Below, piece by piece: positions 35,771 through 44,080 of a stretch of DNA of 64,000 nt. The translations under genes and the position numbers were made by a program. Source of the stretch: an uncultured Bacteroidales bacterium (lineage in GTDB: Bacteria; Bacteroidota; Bacteroidia; Bacteroidales; WCHB1-69); assembly GCA_937949745.1 (NCBI GenBank), contig CALECM010000132.1, forward strand, positions 35,629 through 99,628, given 5' to 3'. The notes below the pieces were generated by a model. That model searched no databases. It saw only the letters and a list, made by a program, of their open reading frames with translations, and had not been told where the DNA came from. The first letter of the stretch is position 1. The number at the start of each line of letters is the position of its first letter.

Positions 35771-37283
35771 TATATACAACAACATAATACATGGCAACCT
35801 CAATCCACAAAGCGGACAACCACCTGCCCATTATTCCGAAATATCGCATTTATTGGATAATTGTCCTGATACATTATTTGATATAGAATGTCGATTAAAT
35901 CAGATATTAAGCGAAAATTCACAAGGGAATTTCAACGCCGATACACCTGTAAACATTACTCAATTCTTAAGCAATGCAAATTACACAAATATCGAAACAG
36001 ATTATTTCCCTCCGGAAATAAATCTCCCCATTCCTATACCGCAAACACCCATGCAGCGGTTTTATTATTTCATAATAACCGCTGAGGCAAAACGAATTAA
36101 ACTTCGTTTATTGCAATCGGTTGAAATCCTTAAAGACGATATATGTGCCAAACAAGAAATAATTAATACACTGAAATTACTTGCCCGTTTCGCAAAAGCC
36201 ATTCAGGAACAGACACAATCAATTGAAATCTTTGACTTTTTGCTCACGCAAATCGTCAAACTCTATTTTGAAATAACATTAATATTCGATATACTTTTAT
36301 CCGAGACTGATTACATTTCATTTCCCGATTTCTATTTCTCACGCCTCAATCGGCAAGCCGATGAGGTTGAAAATCTTGCATACAAAAAAGCGTTACACAT
36401 ACACCAGGCACAACAGCTTTTTATAACATTCGATACTACACAAGCTCAAACCTTATTATCACAACTTTACAATGACCTTTTTAAAAATCCCACAGATAAT
36501 ACACTAATAGCGGTTATCTGTGCAATAGAAAATGCTATTTACCTCCAAACAGAAGCCATTGCAATTCCCCCTTTTGCTGAAATTGTCAATGCCAATTACG
36601 CAAAATCTCTTTTGAAAGATAAAAAACAGGCATTAAATAACCATTTAAATACCCTTTCAAATCCACGCGAAGCCCTTACCGGGATAGAAAACATTACAGA
36701 AAATCTGCCCGATTTTCTAACAACTATGCCCGAAGTCAATGCTTTACTCACTTCGTCAGTCGCCCGCCAACTTTACCGTTGGCTTCTCGAACAAAAAGAA
36801 ATTTACAAAAACAATGCTTCGCAAATTTTTGTTCCAACCATTCAAAACGAAAAAATAAAAACCACTAAACCAAAAGCAACACAACAGAAAGCTAATCCGC
36901 AGAAGCAAAAAGCAACAGCACAAAAACTCATTGCATACCTATCAGGATACAATCGTAAGAACGAAAAAATAATGCGTAATGAAGATTTTATACAATTGAC
37001 CACATACATTTGCACACTTATCGACACAGGAGAACTCCCTACAAATATACAGCCAATAGCTCAAACAGGAGTTTCAAACGAATACCTGCGGTACACTTTC
37101 TACCTCATTCATAAAGAATTATACACAACCCGCCCCATTCGTTCTGAATGGATAGACTTATTACATGGCGTTTTCACACAATTCAAATGCGTGGAAAAAG
37201 AAACTACCCGTAAAAAATTCTCCACCAAACCCACACATTACAATAGCGACATTCAGGATATAGAAAAAAACAATAAAAAATAA
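35760..37283 (+). CDS. Unknown protein downstream of the integrase
   Basis: 507 residues, not recognised. The N-terminal 60% looks largely helical. A Lys/Gln/Thr-rich, low-complexity linker lies near residues 363-385. The C-terminal ~120 residues, from LIAYLSGYNRKNEKIM on, form a compact helical domain. No signal peptide or membrane segment is seen. Its start lies inside the end of the integrase gene, so expression is probably coupled and a role in recombination, regulation or transfer is possible. Large helical ORFs in this position are common in Bacteroidota elements. Confidence 0.65.
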   Translation: MNLDIYNNIIHGNLNPQSGQPPAHYSEISHLLDNCPDTLFDIECRLNQILSENSQGNFNADTPVNITQFLSNANYTNIETDYFPPEINLPIPIPQTPMQRFYYFIITAEAKRIKLRLLQSVEILKDDICAKQEIINTLKLLARFAKAIQEQTQSIEIFDFLLTQIVKLYFEITLIFDILLSETDYISFPDFYFSRLNRQADEVENLAYKKALHIHQAQQLFITFDTTQAQTLLSQLYNDLFKNPTDNTLIAVICAIENAIYLQTEAIAIPPFAEIVNANYAKSLLKDKKQALNNHLNTLSNPREALTGIENITENLPDFLTTMPEVNALLTSSVARQLYRWLLEQKEIYKNNASQIFVPTIQNEKIKTTKPKATQQKANPQKQKATAQKLIAYLSGYNRKNEKIMRNEDFIQLTTYICTLIDTGELPTNIQPIAQTGVSNEYLRYTFYLIHKELYTTRPIRSEWIDLLHGVFTQFKCVEKETTRKKFSTKPTHYNSDIQDIEKNNKK

Positions 37284-37301
37284 ACCCTATTTTCTCTTCA
37301 T

Positions 37302-37435
37302 GGTGATTCTGGTGATTTGAGTGAAAAAACCTTATCACCTTTACTTTTTTTATTACTATATATCAGCAATATACATTCATTTATTGCAGTGATTTTGGTG
37401 ACATAAAATCACCTCTGTTCCTCCATTTTATCACC
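37302..37435. repeat. Cluster of GGTGAY / ATCACC repeats upstream of the replication module
   Basis: GGTGAT at 37302 and 37311 and GGTGAC at 37398 face ATCACC at 37334, 37408 and 37430. The first pair repeats with a 9-base period and continues as a degenerate AGTGA unit. The 239-base gap between genes holds these repeats and A/T-rich spacer. A replication origin (iterons) or an operator for the following HTH genes is plausible. Confidence 0.5.
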
Positions 37436-37522
37436 TCATTCATTTGCTCCACTATTCAATAGTTGATAGTGGTTTTTTGCTATTGGCACGCATAAAACCT
37501 CACGCCGAAATTTCAATAAATC

Positions 37523-37873
37523 ATGAATGAAATTTCTTTCAACGATGTGCCGCAAGCATTAGCACATTTGATTAACAAGGTCGAGAGAATAGAAACCCTG
37601 TTAAGCATAGAGCAAAAAGCACAGCAGCAGGAATCCGACCAATGGTTGAACCTTACCGACCTATGCAAGTATCACCCCGACCACCCTGCGAAACCTACGG
37701 TTTACGCATGGATTGGACGACGCTCAATCCCTTATCACAAAAAGGGTAAAAAACTCATGTTCCTCAAAAGCGAAATCGACAGCTGGTTAAAAGAAGGCAG
37801 GCGTAAAACCGCCGCCGAAATCCAAGCAGAAGCCGAAAAGTTTGTAACCATTCAAGGGAGGACAAGAAGATGA
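37523..37873 (+). CDS. HTH (excisionase-type) DNA-binding protein
   Basis: 116 residues. A helical N-terminus (~1-35) precedes an HTH_17-like domain (WLNLTDLCKYHP..PTVYAWIGRRSIPYHKKGKKLMFLKSEIDSWL), then a basic tail. Proteins of this type open the replication modules of Bacteroidota elements and may be regulators or origin-binding factors. Its stop overlaps the next start (ATGA). Confidence 0.75.
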   Translation: MNEISFNDVPQALAHLINKVERIETLLSIEQKAQQQESDQWLNLTDLCKYHPDHPAKPTVYAWIGRRSIPYHKKGKKLMFLKSEIDSWLKEGRRKTAAEIQAEAEKFVTIQGRTRR

Positions 37874-38250
37874 AAGAGCCAAAATCAATAAAGGATATCA
37901 TGGCAGATATGGCTATAAATCCAAACGACCCTACAGGCAGAATTTTAAGAAAGTGTCCTTTCATTCAGGCTGAATTACTGAAACAAAACCGTATTTCACT
38001 TGACGACCTCAACGATGAAGAACTCGACAAATTAGTAGAACATTCATTTCTCGAAGACTGGATTGACGGACAGGATGTAATGCACACATTACACATTAGC
38101 CCGCGTACCTTACAGACTTTGCGCTCAAATGGAATCCTTCCGTTTTCCCGAATTGGAAACAAACTTTACTATCGTAAGCAGGATATTCTAAAAATCCTGT
38201 CAGACAATTACACCATGTATAAGATACGAAACTATGGCAATAATAAGTAA
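37870..38250 (+). CDS. HTH domain protein
   Basis: 126 residues. An acidic N-terminal half precedes a winged-HTH segment, IDGQDVMHTLHISPRTLQTLRSNGILPFSRIGNKLYYRKQDILKIL (~65-110), of the MerR/excisionase type. It overlaps both neighbours: ATGA with the gene before and 17 bases with the primase-like gene after it. Probably works with the preceding HTH protein in control or initiation of replication. Confidence 0.75.
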   Translation: MKEPKSIKDIMADMAINPNDPTGRILRKCPFIQAELLKQNRISLDDLNDEELDKLVEHSFLEDWIDGQDVMHTLHISPRTLQTLRSNGILPFSRIGNKLYYRKQDILKILSDNYTMYKIRNYGNNK

Positions 38251-39202
38251 ACAGGCGATTTTAGACAAAACCCATTACGGTTTGAATATTTACAGCCATA
38301 TTCTACGGCTCTTCTATCCCAATGAGATAGTATTGAGATTAGTTGGAAGAGATTGCGGTTTGTGCCGCAATCCTTTCAATGTAAACAAAGAAACACTACA
38401 TATCTGGATAGAAAAAACCGACCCAACAAATGCAATGAGTGCTGAGTTTGCCCGCCATGAAGACAATACAAATGCTATCCCTGCAGGAAATGCTTTCGAC
38501 TTTGCCGAACTGCATTACAAACAACAAGGCGAAGAATTACTAAAAACACTTAACAAAGAACTGTTTTTACGTATAGGAGAGAAAAGGGATTTTTACCGAA
38601 ATAATAGAAAAAGCACTATATTTTCAGAATCTCTGCAAACTCAGGATATTCTATTAAAGGATTTAAAGAGTTGCCTATTCTCGTTCTTCAAGGCACCCAT
38701 TTCAAATATCAAACCACATAAAGAGGTTAGCTTGTTTGATATCTACAAATACATTGTTGGCAATTATGCCAAACAACGAACCCAACAATTACGGTCAATC
38801 TCAGATGCTGTGCAAGCAAGAAAATTCAAGGCTGCAAACTTTGATTATTGTACCTTTTCAGGCGTATTCACTACCCGAAACGATAAAGCATTAATAAAAC
38901 ATTCCGGGTTGCTATGTGTCGATTTCGACCATTTAAACAATATGCAAGCATTATTCAACCGTCTTTTGCAGGATGAATATTTCGACACACAATTACTTTT
39001 CCGCAGTCCTTCGGGCGATGGTTTAAAATGGATAATTTCCATTAATATTGCCGAAACTCCTCATAGTGATTATTTCGCGGCGGTTGCCAGCTACATTCAA
39101 CAAACCTACGGTGTTGAGGTAGATAAATCAGGGCGGGACATATCCCGCGCCTGTTTTATTCCCCATGACCCAAAGGCATTTATTAACCCTTTAATAAAAT
39201 AA
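38234..39202 (+). CDS. VirE_N / BT4734-like primase-type protein
   Basis: 322 residues. The C-terminal half matches the VirE_N (BT4734-like) domain: TFSGVFTTRNDKALIKHSGLLCVDFDHL, then LLFRSPSGDGLKWII and KSGRDISRACFIPHDP. These contain the acidic and SPSGxGxK motifs of the archaeo-eukaryotic primase fold. The N-terminal ~120 residues are unassigned. It is likely to prime replication of the element, together with the DUF3987 protein 8 bases downstream. Confidence 0.8.
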   Translation: MAIISKQAILDKTHYGLNIYSHILRLFYPNEIVLRLVGRDCGLCRNPFNVNKETLHIWIEKTDPTNAMSAEFARHEDNTNAIPAGNAFDFAELHYKQQGEELLKTLNKELFLRIGEKRDFYRNNRKSTIFSESLQTQDILLKDLKSCLFSFFKAPISNIKPHKEVSLFDIYKYIVGNYAKQRTQQLRSISDAVQARKFKAANFDYCTFSGVFTTRNDKALIKHSGLLCVDFDHLNNMQALFNRLLQDEYFDTQLLFRSPSGDGLKWIISINIAETPHSDYFAAVASYIQQTYGVEVDKSGRDISRACFIPHDPKAFINPLIK

Positions 39203-39209
39203 GAAAATA

Positions 39210-40982
39210 ATGAGTAAGAAAATATTTAATCCCAAAGATTGGATTAAGCCTACGGCTAATCAATCTTTAAATCCTTCAATGTATATATCTTCCGATAATG
39301 ACATTGAAATACTTACAAAAAGAATAGAATCTGTTTCCATTGACATAGCCCCAAATTACGCCGATTGGCGCGATTTAGGCTTTGCTTTTGCCGACACTTT
39401 AGGTGAAAACGGACGAAATTATTACCACCGCTTAAGCCGCTTTTACCCGTCCTATTCACAAAGCGAAACCGACAAACAATTTGATAAATGCCTGAAAGCA
39501 CACGGACACGGTATTTCAATCAAAACACTTTATCATTTGGCAAAAACAGCAGGAGTTGATATTTCAAATAAAACCACAATACCAATTCCAAAACAACCTC
39601 ACCTTTCAAAACACACAACTCCCATATACAGGAATACAGAGGATTTGGAGGAAATGTCAGAAACAAAGGAGAAACCACTTCCCGTAATTCCCGAAACCGT
39701 TTACAAAAACCTGCCCGATTTTTTGCAACGGATAACTGCAAAAGCTACTTCTGCCGAAGATAAAGACCTTTTATTACTCGGCTCCCTTGTAGCCGTGTCG
39801 TCTTGCCTGCCGAATGTTTACGGCATTTATGCAGAACGCAACGTCTACCCGAATCTGTTTCTTTTCATTACTGCCCAAGCCTCCGCAGGGAAAGGACGGC
39901 TAACATTATGTAGAAAATTAGTAGAGCCGATACACCGTTCATTACGGGAGCAGGCAAAAGCAGAGCACGAAGAATATCAACGTCAATTAACAGAATATGC
40001 CATGATAAAAGATAAAACCGATATGGAACGTCCCCAGGAACCACCCATGAGAATGCTGATTATTCCCGCCAATAACAGCGCAACAGGATTATTTCAAATT
40101 CTCAATGATAACAAAGGCATAGGATTGATTTTTGAAACCGAAGGCGACACACTCGCACAAACATTTAAGAGCGAACACGGCAATTACTCCGACGGATTCC
40201 GTAAAGCATTCCACCATGAAACAATATCATACAACCGCCGCAAAGACCGTGAATACGTTGAACTCGAAACGCCCCGCCTTTCAGCCTTGCTATCCGGAAC
40301 ACCCAAACAAGTATCTACCCTCATACCCAATGCCGAAAACGGCCTGTTCAGCCGTTTCATATTCTACTACATAAACATAAAACCCGTATGGAAAGATGTC
40401 TTTGCAGGCGACGACAATACCACACTCGATGATTACTTCAGCCAGTTAGGCAGTCAATTTTTCGATTTTTACAAACTGCTCCAATTTCACCAACAACCCT
40501 TGCGCTTTTGCCTTACGGCAACACAACAGCAAGCATTTAACGCCTATTTTTCGCAAGCTCAAAATCAATACCTCTATCTTTGCGGAATTGATTATCTGGC
40601 AACAGTACGACGATTAGGGTTAATAACATTTCGTATAGCTATGATATTATCAGCATTACGAATAATGGATAACGGCCATATCACTACGCCATTAATTTGC
40701 GATGACACCGATTTCACAACCTCGCTTCAAATTGTAAAAATCCTTATACAACACGCAGCCCAAGTCTACCAACAATTGCCCACAGAAAGCACACCGTTAG
40801 CACAACCCAATCAAAAGCAGCTGTTTTTAGAAGCCTTACCAGCAGAATTTTCACGCAAAGACTACCTTACCGTAGCCGCTCAACTAAAAATCCCCGACAA
40901 AACCGCCGAAAAACACATTGCCCGTTTCGTCCAAAACGGACTGGTAAACCATTTTTCGCATGATAAATACTATAAAACATAA
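39210..40982 (+). CDS. PriCT plus DUF3987 replication protein (putative helicase)
   Basis: 590 residues. Residues ~40-120 form a PriCT-like domain (YADWRDLGFAFADTLGENGR..FDKCLKAHG), normally attached to primases. The remainder is DUF3987, with a P-loop-like AQASAGKGRLTL near residue 220 and the typical VELETPRLSALLSGTP and LFSRFIFYYI blocks. A C-terminal winged-helix-like segment (FSRKDYLTVAAQLKIPDKTAEKHI) ends it. Together with the VirE_N protein it forms a primase-helicase-like pair for element replication; the helicase role is inferred. Confidence 0.8.
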   Translation: MSKKIFNPKDWIKPTANQSLNPSMYISSDNDIEILTKRIESVSIDIAPNYADWRDLGFAFADTLGENGRNYYHRLSRFYPSYSQSETDKQFDKCLKAHGHGISIKTLYHLAKTAGVDISNKTTIPIPKQPHLSKHTTPIYRNTEDLEEMSETKEKPLPVIPETVYKNLPDFLQRITAKATSAEDKDLLLLGSLVAVSSCLPNVYGIYAERNVYPNLFLFITAQASAGKGRLTLCRKLVEPIHRSLREQAKAEHEEYQRQLTEYAMIKDKTDMERPQEPPMRMLIIPANNSATGLFQILNDNKGIGLIFETEGDTLAQTFKSEHGNYSDGFRKAFHHETISYNRRKDREYVELETPRLSALLSGTPKQVSTLIPNAENGLFSRFIFYYINIKPVWKDVFAGDDNTTLDDYFSQLGSQFFDFYKLLQFHQQPLRFCLTATQQQAFNAYFSQAQNQYLYLCGIDYLATVRRLGLITFRIAMILSALRIMDNGHITTPLICDDTDFTTSLQIVKILIQHAAQVYQQLPTESTPLAQPNQKQLFLEALPAEFSRKDYLTVAAQLKIPDKTAEKHIARFVQNGLVNHFSHDKYYKT

Positions 40983-41001
40983 TCAAACAAGTAATTTTAT
41001 A

Positions 41002-41009
41002 TATATTTG
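41002..41009 (+). promoter_or_regulatory. Promoter -7 element for the orphan gene at 41030
   Basis: TATATTTG followed by CT, 20 bases upstream of the ATG. It gives this cargo gene its own promoter. Confidence 0.6.
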
Positions 41010-41029
41010 CTATTGGATGAAAGAACTAA

Positions 41030-41920
41030 ATGCAATATCAATATATGCCTACACCATATGAAAGTAAGGAGTTTTTTGAAGGTTTAAAGTGGCGGGAAAA
41101 AGCTAAATCTAAATTATTGACTGCCAATAATTGTATAGCAAGTTGGACTGATATATGTGGATTTGGTAGTCTTTTAAAAGAAGCTGAATGGAATTTATCT
41201 AAATTACAGTTAATTGGAGCAATAGAATTATTGAATGAGGTCTATGAAATAACAGCGAATCCACTTTTACCAAACATAGACCCATATCCTAATGATAAAA
41301 TCATTATTCTTAATGATGGAATTGCAAGGACTGTTGATTTGAAGTATAAAAAAGAAATGGACTCATTTTCTTTTTTAATTTTCTTTAGAAATATGATATT
41401 TAATCATTATTATCTTCTTGAAATAACAAGAAGATATAATGTCGGAATCCGAACAGTTTTCGCAGGAGGACAACGAATACAATATTCAAGACCCAATACA
41501 ACTGGACATTCTTTACTATATTACGACACAGAAAATGTAAGTGATTATGGGAAACAATTATTAGATACCACATTTGTCTATAATCCAGCAGAATTTCAAA
41601 TGAACACAGCTTTCGCTAAAGCTTTTACAATTGATAGTTTAGGAACAAAAGAAAATATAAAAGTCAACGGACTTTATATTGAAGAAGATTTTCTTGTTCT
41701 CATGGGAGATATAAAAAATATAGATATTAAATTTAATAATAGTCTTATTGAAATTTCTTATAAAAAAAAGTTAGTATTTAATCTTAATATTGCGGAGAAA
41801 CTTATAAAAAATTTAAAGGGAATAAATGTGGAGATTTATCATATTGATAAGTACCATATTTATTCAAATTTCGATGGTGACGATTTAGATTTTGATTTAT
41901 TTAGGACTATTAGTAATTGA
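41030..41920 (+). CDS. Orphan cargo protein with possible nucleotide-cyclase-like N-terminal domain
   Basis: 296 residues, not matched to a named family. The N-terminal part has a layout reminiscent of class III nucleotide cyclases: SWTDICGFGSLL (Asp41), then IELLNEVYEI, IIILNDGIARTV (Asp96) and, 43 residues later, VGIRTVFAGGQRI (~138-150). In true cyclases the two aspartates bind metal and the last strand follows at similar spacing. The C-terminal ~120 residues are beta-rich and Lys/Asn-rich. Codon use is strikingly A/T-rich compared with its neighbours, suggesting separate acquisition. Its location between replication and defence genes suits a signalling or anti-phage role, which is speculation. 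Confidence 0.55.
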   Translation: MQYQYMPTPYESKEFFEGLKWREKAKSKLLTANNCIASWTDICGFGSLLKEAEWNLSKLQLIGAIELLNEVYEITANPLLPNIDPYPNDKIIILNDGIARTVDLKYKKEMDSFSFLIFFRNMIFNHYYLLEITRRYNVGIRTVFAGGQRIQYSRPNTTGHSLLYYDTENVSDYGKQLLDTTFVYNPAEFQMNTAFAKAFTIDSLGTKENIKVNGLYIEEDFLVLMGDIKNIDIKFNNSLIEISYKKKLVFNLNIAEKLIKNLKGINVEIYHIDKYHIYSNFDGDDLDFDLFRTISN

Positions 41921-42243
41921 ATTAATAATACAATCAAAATACTGATTTTGACAATAATAGCAAGCGGTTTGAACAACCCCAGATAGAAGATATTATTCAA
42001 AAATTTACTTCTTTTTATACAACCTATCAAAAAAATAATTATATTTGTATTGTCAAACTTTTCCGGAGGCGGGATGAGCTCGCCTGAATATTGCGGGCAT
42101 TTTTTATGTCCGAACTTTAATGATATGCGGTTCCAGTACCCCCGTGCGGAGTGTTAATGCACCCGCATTCGCCTTCGGGAGTTTGACAACGGGAAAGGCT
42201 GGGACCGTTTTTAATTTCCGCCCTCATTCAAAATGCTTTCAAA
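41921..42243 (+). promoter_or_regulatory. Non-coding gap and long structured leader upstream of symE
   Basis: A -7 element TATATTTG at 42040-42047 would start a transcript near 42053, leaving a ~190-base leader before the SymE ATG. The leader is richer in G+C than its surroundings. It can form AGGCG/CGCCT and CGGGCAT/ATGTCCG hairpins, plus further pairing around 42135-42185. A long leader fits type I toxin control by an antisense RNA, but I could not find a convincing minus-strand promoter. Confidence 0.45.
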
Positions 42244-42561
42244 ATGTCAAATACCCGAAGCAAAACGAAAAAGGCAAAATCTGCCCGCACAGTCAAAAAG
42301 GTTATAACCCCGAAAAAAGACGAGGTAAGTATTCAACTCAAAGCAGAAACACCAAAAGTCCGTTATTTAAAAGTCAAAGCCTTTAGCCGCGAATCCCAGT
42401 CCACGGCTTTAATGAAACCACGTGCCAAAATTGTACCGCAACTCCGTCTTTGCGGTCTATGGCTCCAAAAAGCTGGATTTAATCCTGACGAATATGTTAA
42501 CGTCACCGTCATGGACGGTTTACTTCTTATCCGTTCTGCAACCGAACAAAACACCAATTAA
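42244..42561 (+). CDS. SymE-family type I toxin
   Basis: 105 residues with a basic N-terminus. The C-terminal SymE domain reads IVPQLRLCGLWLQKAGFNPDEYVNVTVMDGLLLI, related to the AbrB-like fold. E. coli SymE is an SOS-induced RNA-affecting toxin held down by antisense SymR, and it lies beside hsd restriction genes. Here too it sits immediately before restriction-modification genes, separated by a terminator and a new promoter. Confidence 0.82.
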   Translation: MSNTRSKTKKAKSARTVKKVITPKKDEVSIQLKAETPKVRYLKVKAFSRESQSTALMKPRAKIVPQLRLCGLWLQKAGFNPDEYVNVTVMDGLLLIRSATEQNTN

Positions 42562-42578
42562 ACAATGTCACACAAGTT

Positions 42579-42611
42579 AAGCCCCATTCTGTTATGGGGT
42601 TTATTTGTTTT
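42579..42611 (+). terminator. Terminator after symE
   Basis: 9-bp stem AAGCCCCAT (42579-42587) / ATGGGGTTT (42594-42602), one wobble pair, then T-rich sequence. Confidence 0.75.
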
Positions 42612-42668
42612 TAAATAACATGTTAATAACTTCACTCCTTAAAACATAGCCGTTTCAAAGAAAAAAAA

Positions 42669-42676
42669 TACCTTTG
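42669..42676 (+). promoter_or_regulatory. Promoter -7 element for the XRE-RM-Argonaute operon
   Basis: TACCTTTG. The palindrome TTGTACAA (42674-42681) overlaps its end and could be the operator for the XRE regulator encoded first. Confidence 0.6.
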
Positions 42677-42707
42677 TACAAAAATTGTCAAGTCAAAAAA
42701 CGGTCAG

Positions 42708-43019
42708 ATGTTATTCGCAAACAAACTCAAACAACTAAGGGAGCAAAACAACCTTCTGCAACGTCAAATGTCTGCTGCTCTGGAAATCGATACAGGACTG
42801 TACAGTAAAATTGAACGCGGCGAACGAAAAGCCAAACGCGAACAAGTTCTCAAACTTTCTCAACTCCTAAATACCGATAAAGATGAATTGCTAACACTTT
42901 GGCTTGCCGACCAAGTTACCGCAGTAGTGGCCGATGAAGCAAATATTGCAAAAAAAGTATTGAAAATTGCGGATAATTCATTAGATGAAATAGCTTATGC
43001 CCAAAACAAAGTCATATAA
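42708..43019 (+). CDS. XRE-family HTH regulator, likely controller of the RM operon
   Basis: 103 residues. An N-terminal HTH_3 domain (LKQLREQNNLLQRQMSAALEIDTGLYSKIERGERKA) is followed by a helical tail. Small XRE proteins at the head of restriction-modification operons often act as C proteins that delay endonuclease expression. The end overlaps the C5 methyltransferase start by 23 bases. A TTGTACAA palindrome at the promoter is a candidate binding site. Confidence 0.85.
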   Translation: MLFANKLKQLREQNNLLQRQMSAALEIDTGLYSKIERGERKAKREQVLKLSQLLNTDKDELLTLWLADQVTAVVADEANIAKKVLKIADNSLDEIAYAQNKVI

Positions 43020-44079
43020 TAAATCATTGACTGGCGCTTCAATGTTTTCAAGCGCAGGTATTGCAGAGCAATATTTATTCGATGCAGGAATAGATGTTGT
43101 TGCAGCTAATGAATTGTTGCAAGAAAGAGCCGATTTATATCAAGCTCAATATCCAAAATCAAACATTATTTGCGGTGATATTTTGAATACGGCAACTTTT
43201 CAGGCTCTTGTAAACTCAACCCCTGAAAAGCTTGATTTCTTAATTGCTTCGCCTCCTTGTCAGGGAATGTCGGTTGCAGGAAAAAACCGCACAATTGAAC
43301 AAATGCTAAAAGATGAGCGTAACTTTTTGGTTTTCAAAATAATAGACTTTATTAAAATTAAAAATCCAGATTTCATATTAATTGAAAATGTACCTACTTT
43401 TTTCAAATTAGAACTACCATTTAATAGTAAAAGGATGAAAATCGTAGATATTTTAAATATCGAATTTGGTGAAATTTATAATATTGAGCCCGGTGTCTAT
43501 GATGCTGCCGACTATGGAGTGCCACAACGCAGGACTCGGGCTATAATCAAACTCTATAAAAAAGGGCGTAAATGGGGAAAGCCTAAAAAATCTAATTTAG
43601 TAACAGTACGTGAAACCATAAGCAACTTGCCAAGTTTGGAAGCAGGCGAAAAATCCAATATTAAATGGCATTTTGCCCGGAAACATTCAAAAAATCATAT
43701 TGATTGCATGCGCCATACGCCGACAGGAAAAACAGCAATCGAAAATCCCATTCATTTCCCAATTAAAGAAAATGGAGAACGAGTAAAGGCATACAAAACA
43801 ACTTTTCGTCGTATAAATTGGGACGAACCTGCACCAACAATAACAATTCGTAATGATGCAATCAGCTCGCAGCTAAACGTACACCCAGGCAGGCCAAAAG
43901 CAGACGGTACTTTTAGCGATGCCAGAGTTTTAACGCCATTAGAATTGATGTTGCTTTCGTCTTTGCCTGCAGATTGGAATATTCCTGAAAATACCCCCGA
44001 ATTATTGATACGGAAATGTATTGGCGAATGTATTCCACCGTTACTGATAAAAAAAATTGTAGAACAAATCAACAAATAA
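42997..44079 (+). CDS. DNA (cytosine-5) methyltransferase
   Basis: 360 residues with C5 motifs in order: motif I SMFSSAGIAE, motif IV SPPCQGMS (nucleophile Cys88), motif VI IENVPT, motif VIII GVPQRRTR, a target-recognition region, and motif X as CIGECIPP instead of the usual GNAVPP. It protects one strand or site of the cognate endonuclease. The stop is one base before the endonuclease ATG. A second possible start is Met16, just before motif I. Confidence 0.93.
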   Translation: MPKTKSYNKSLTGASMFSSAGIAEQYLFDAGIDVVAANELLQERADLYQAQYPKSNIICGDILNTATFQALVNSTPEKLDFLIASPPCQGMSVAGKNRTIEQMLKDERNFLVFKIIDFIKIKNPDFILIENVPTFFKLELPFNSKRMKIVDILNIEFGEIYNIEPGVYDAADYGVPQRRTRAIIKLYKKGRKWGKPKKSNLVTVRETISNLPSLEAGEKSNIKWHFARKHSKNHIDCMRHTPTGKTAIENPIHFPIKENGERVKAYKTTFRRINWDEPAPTITIRNDAISSQLNVHPGRPKADGTFSDARVLTPLELMLLSSLPADWNIPENTPELLIRKCIGECIPPLLIKKIVEQINK

Positions 44080-44080
44080 T

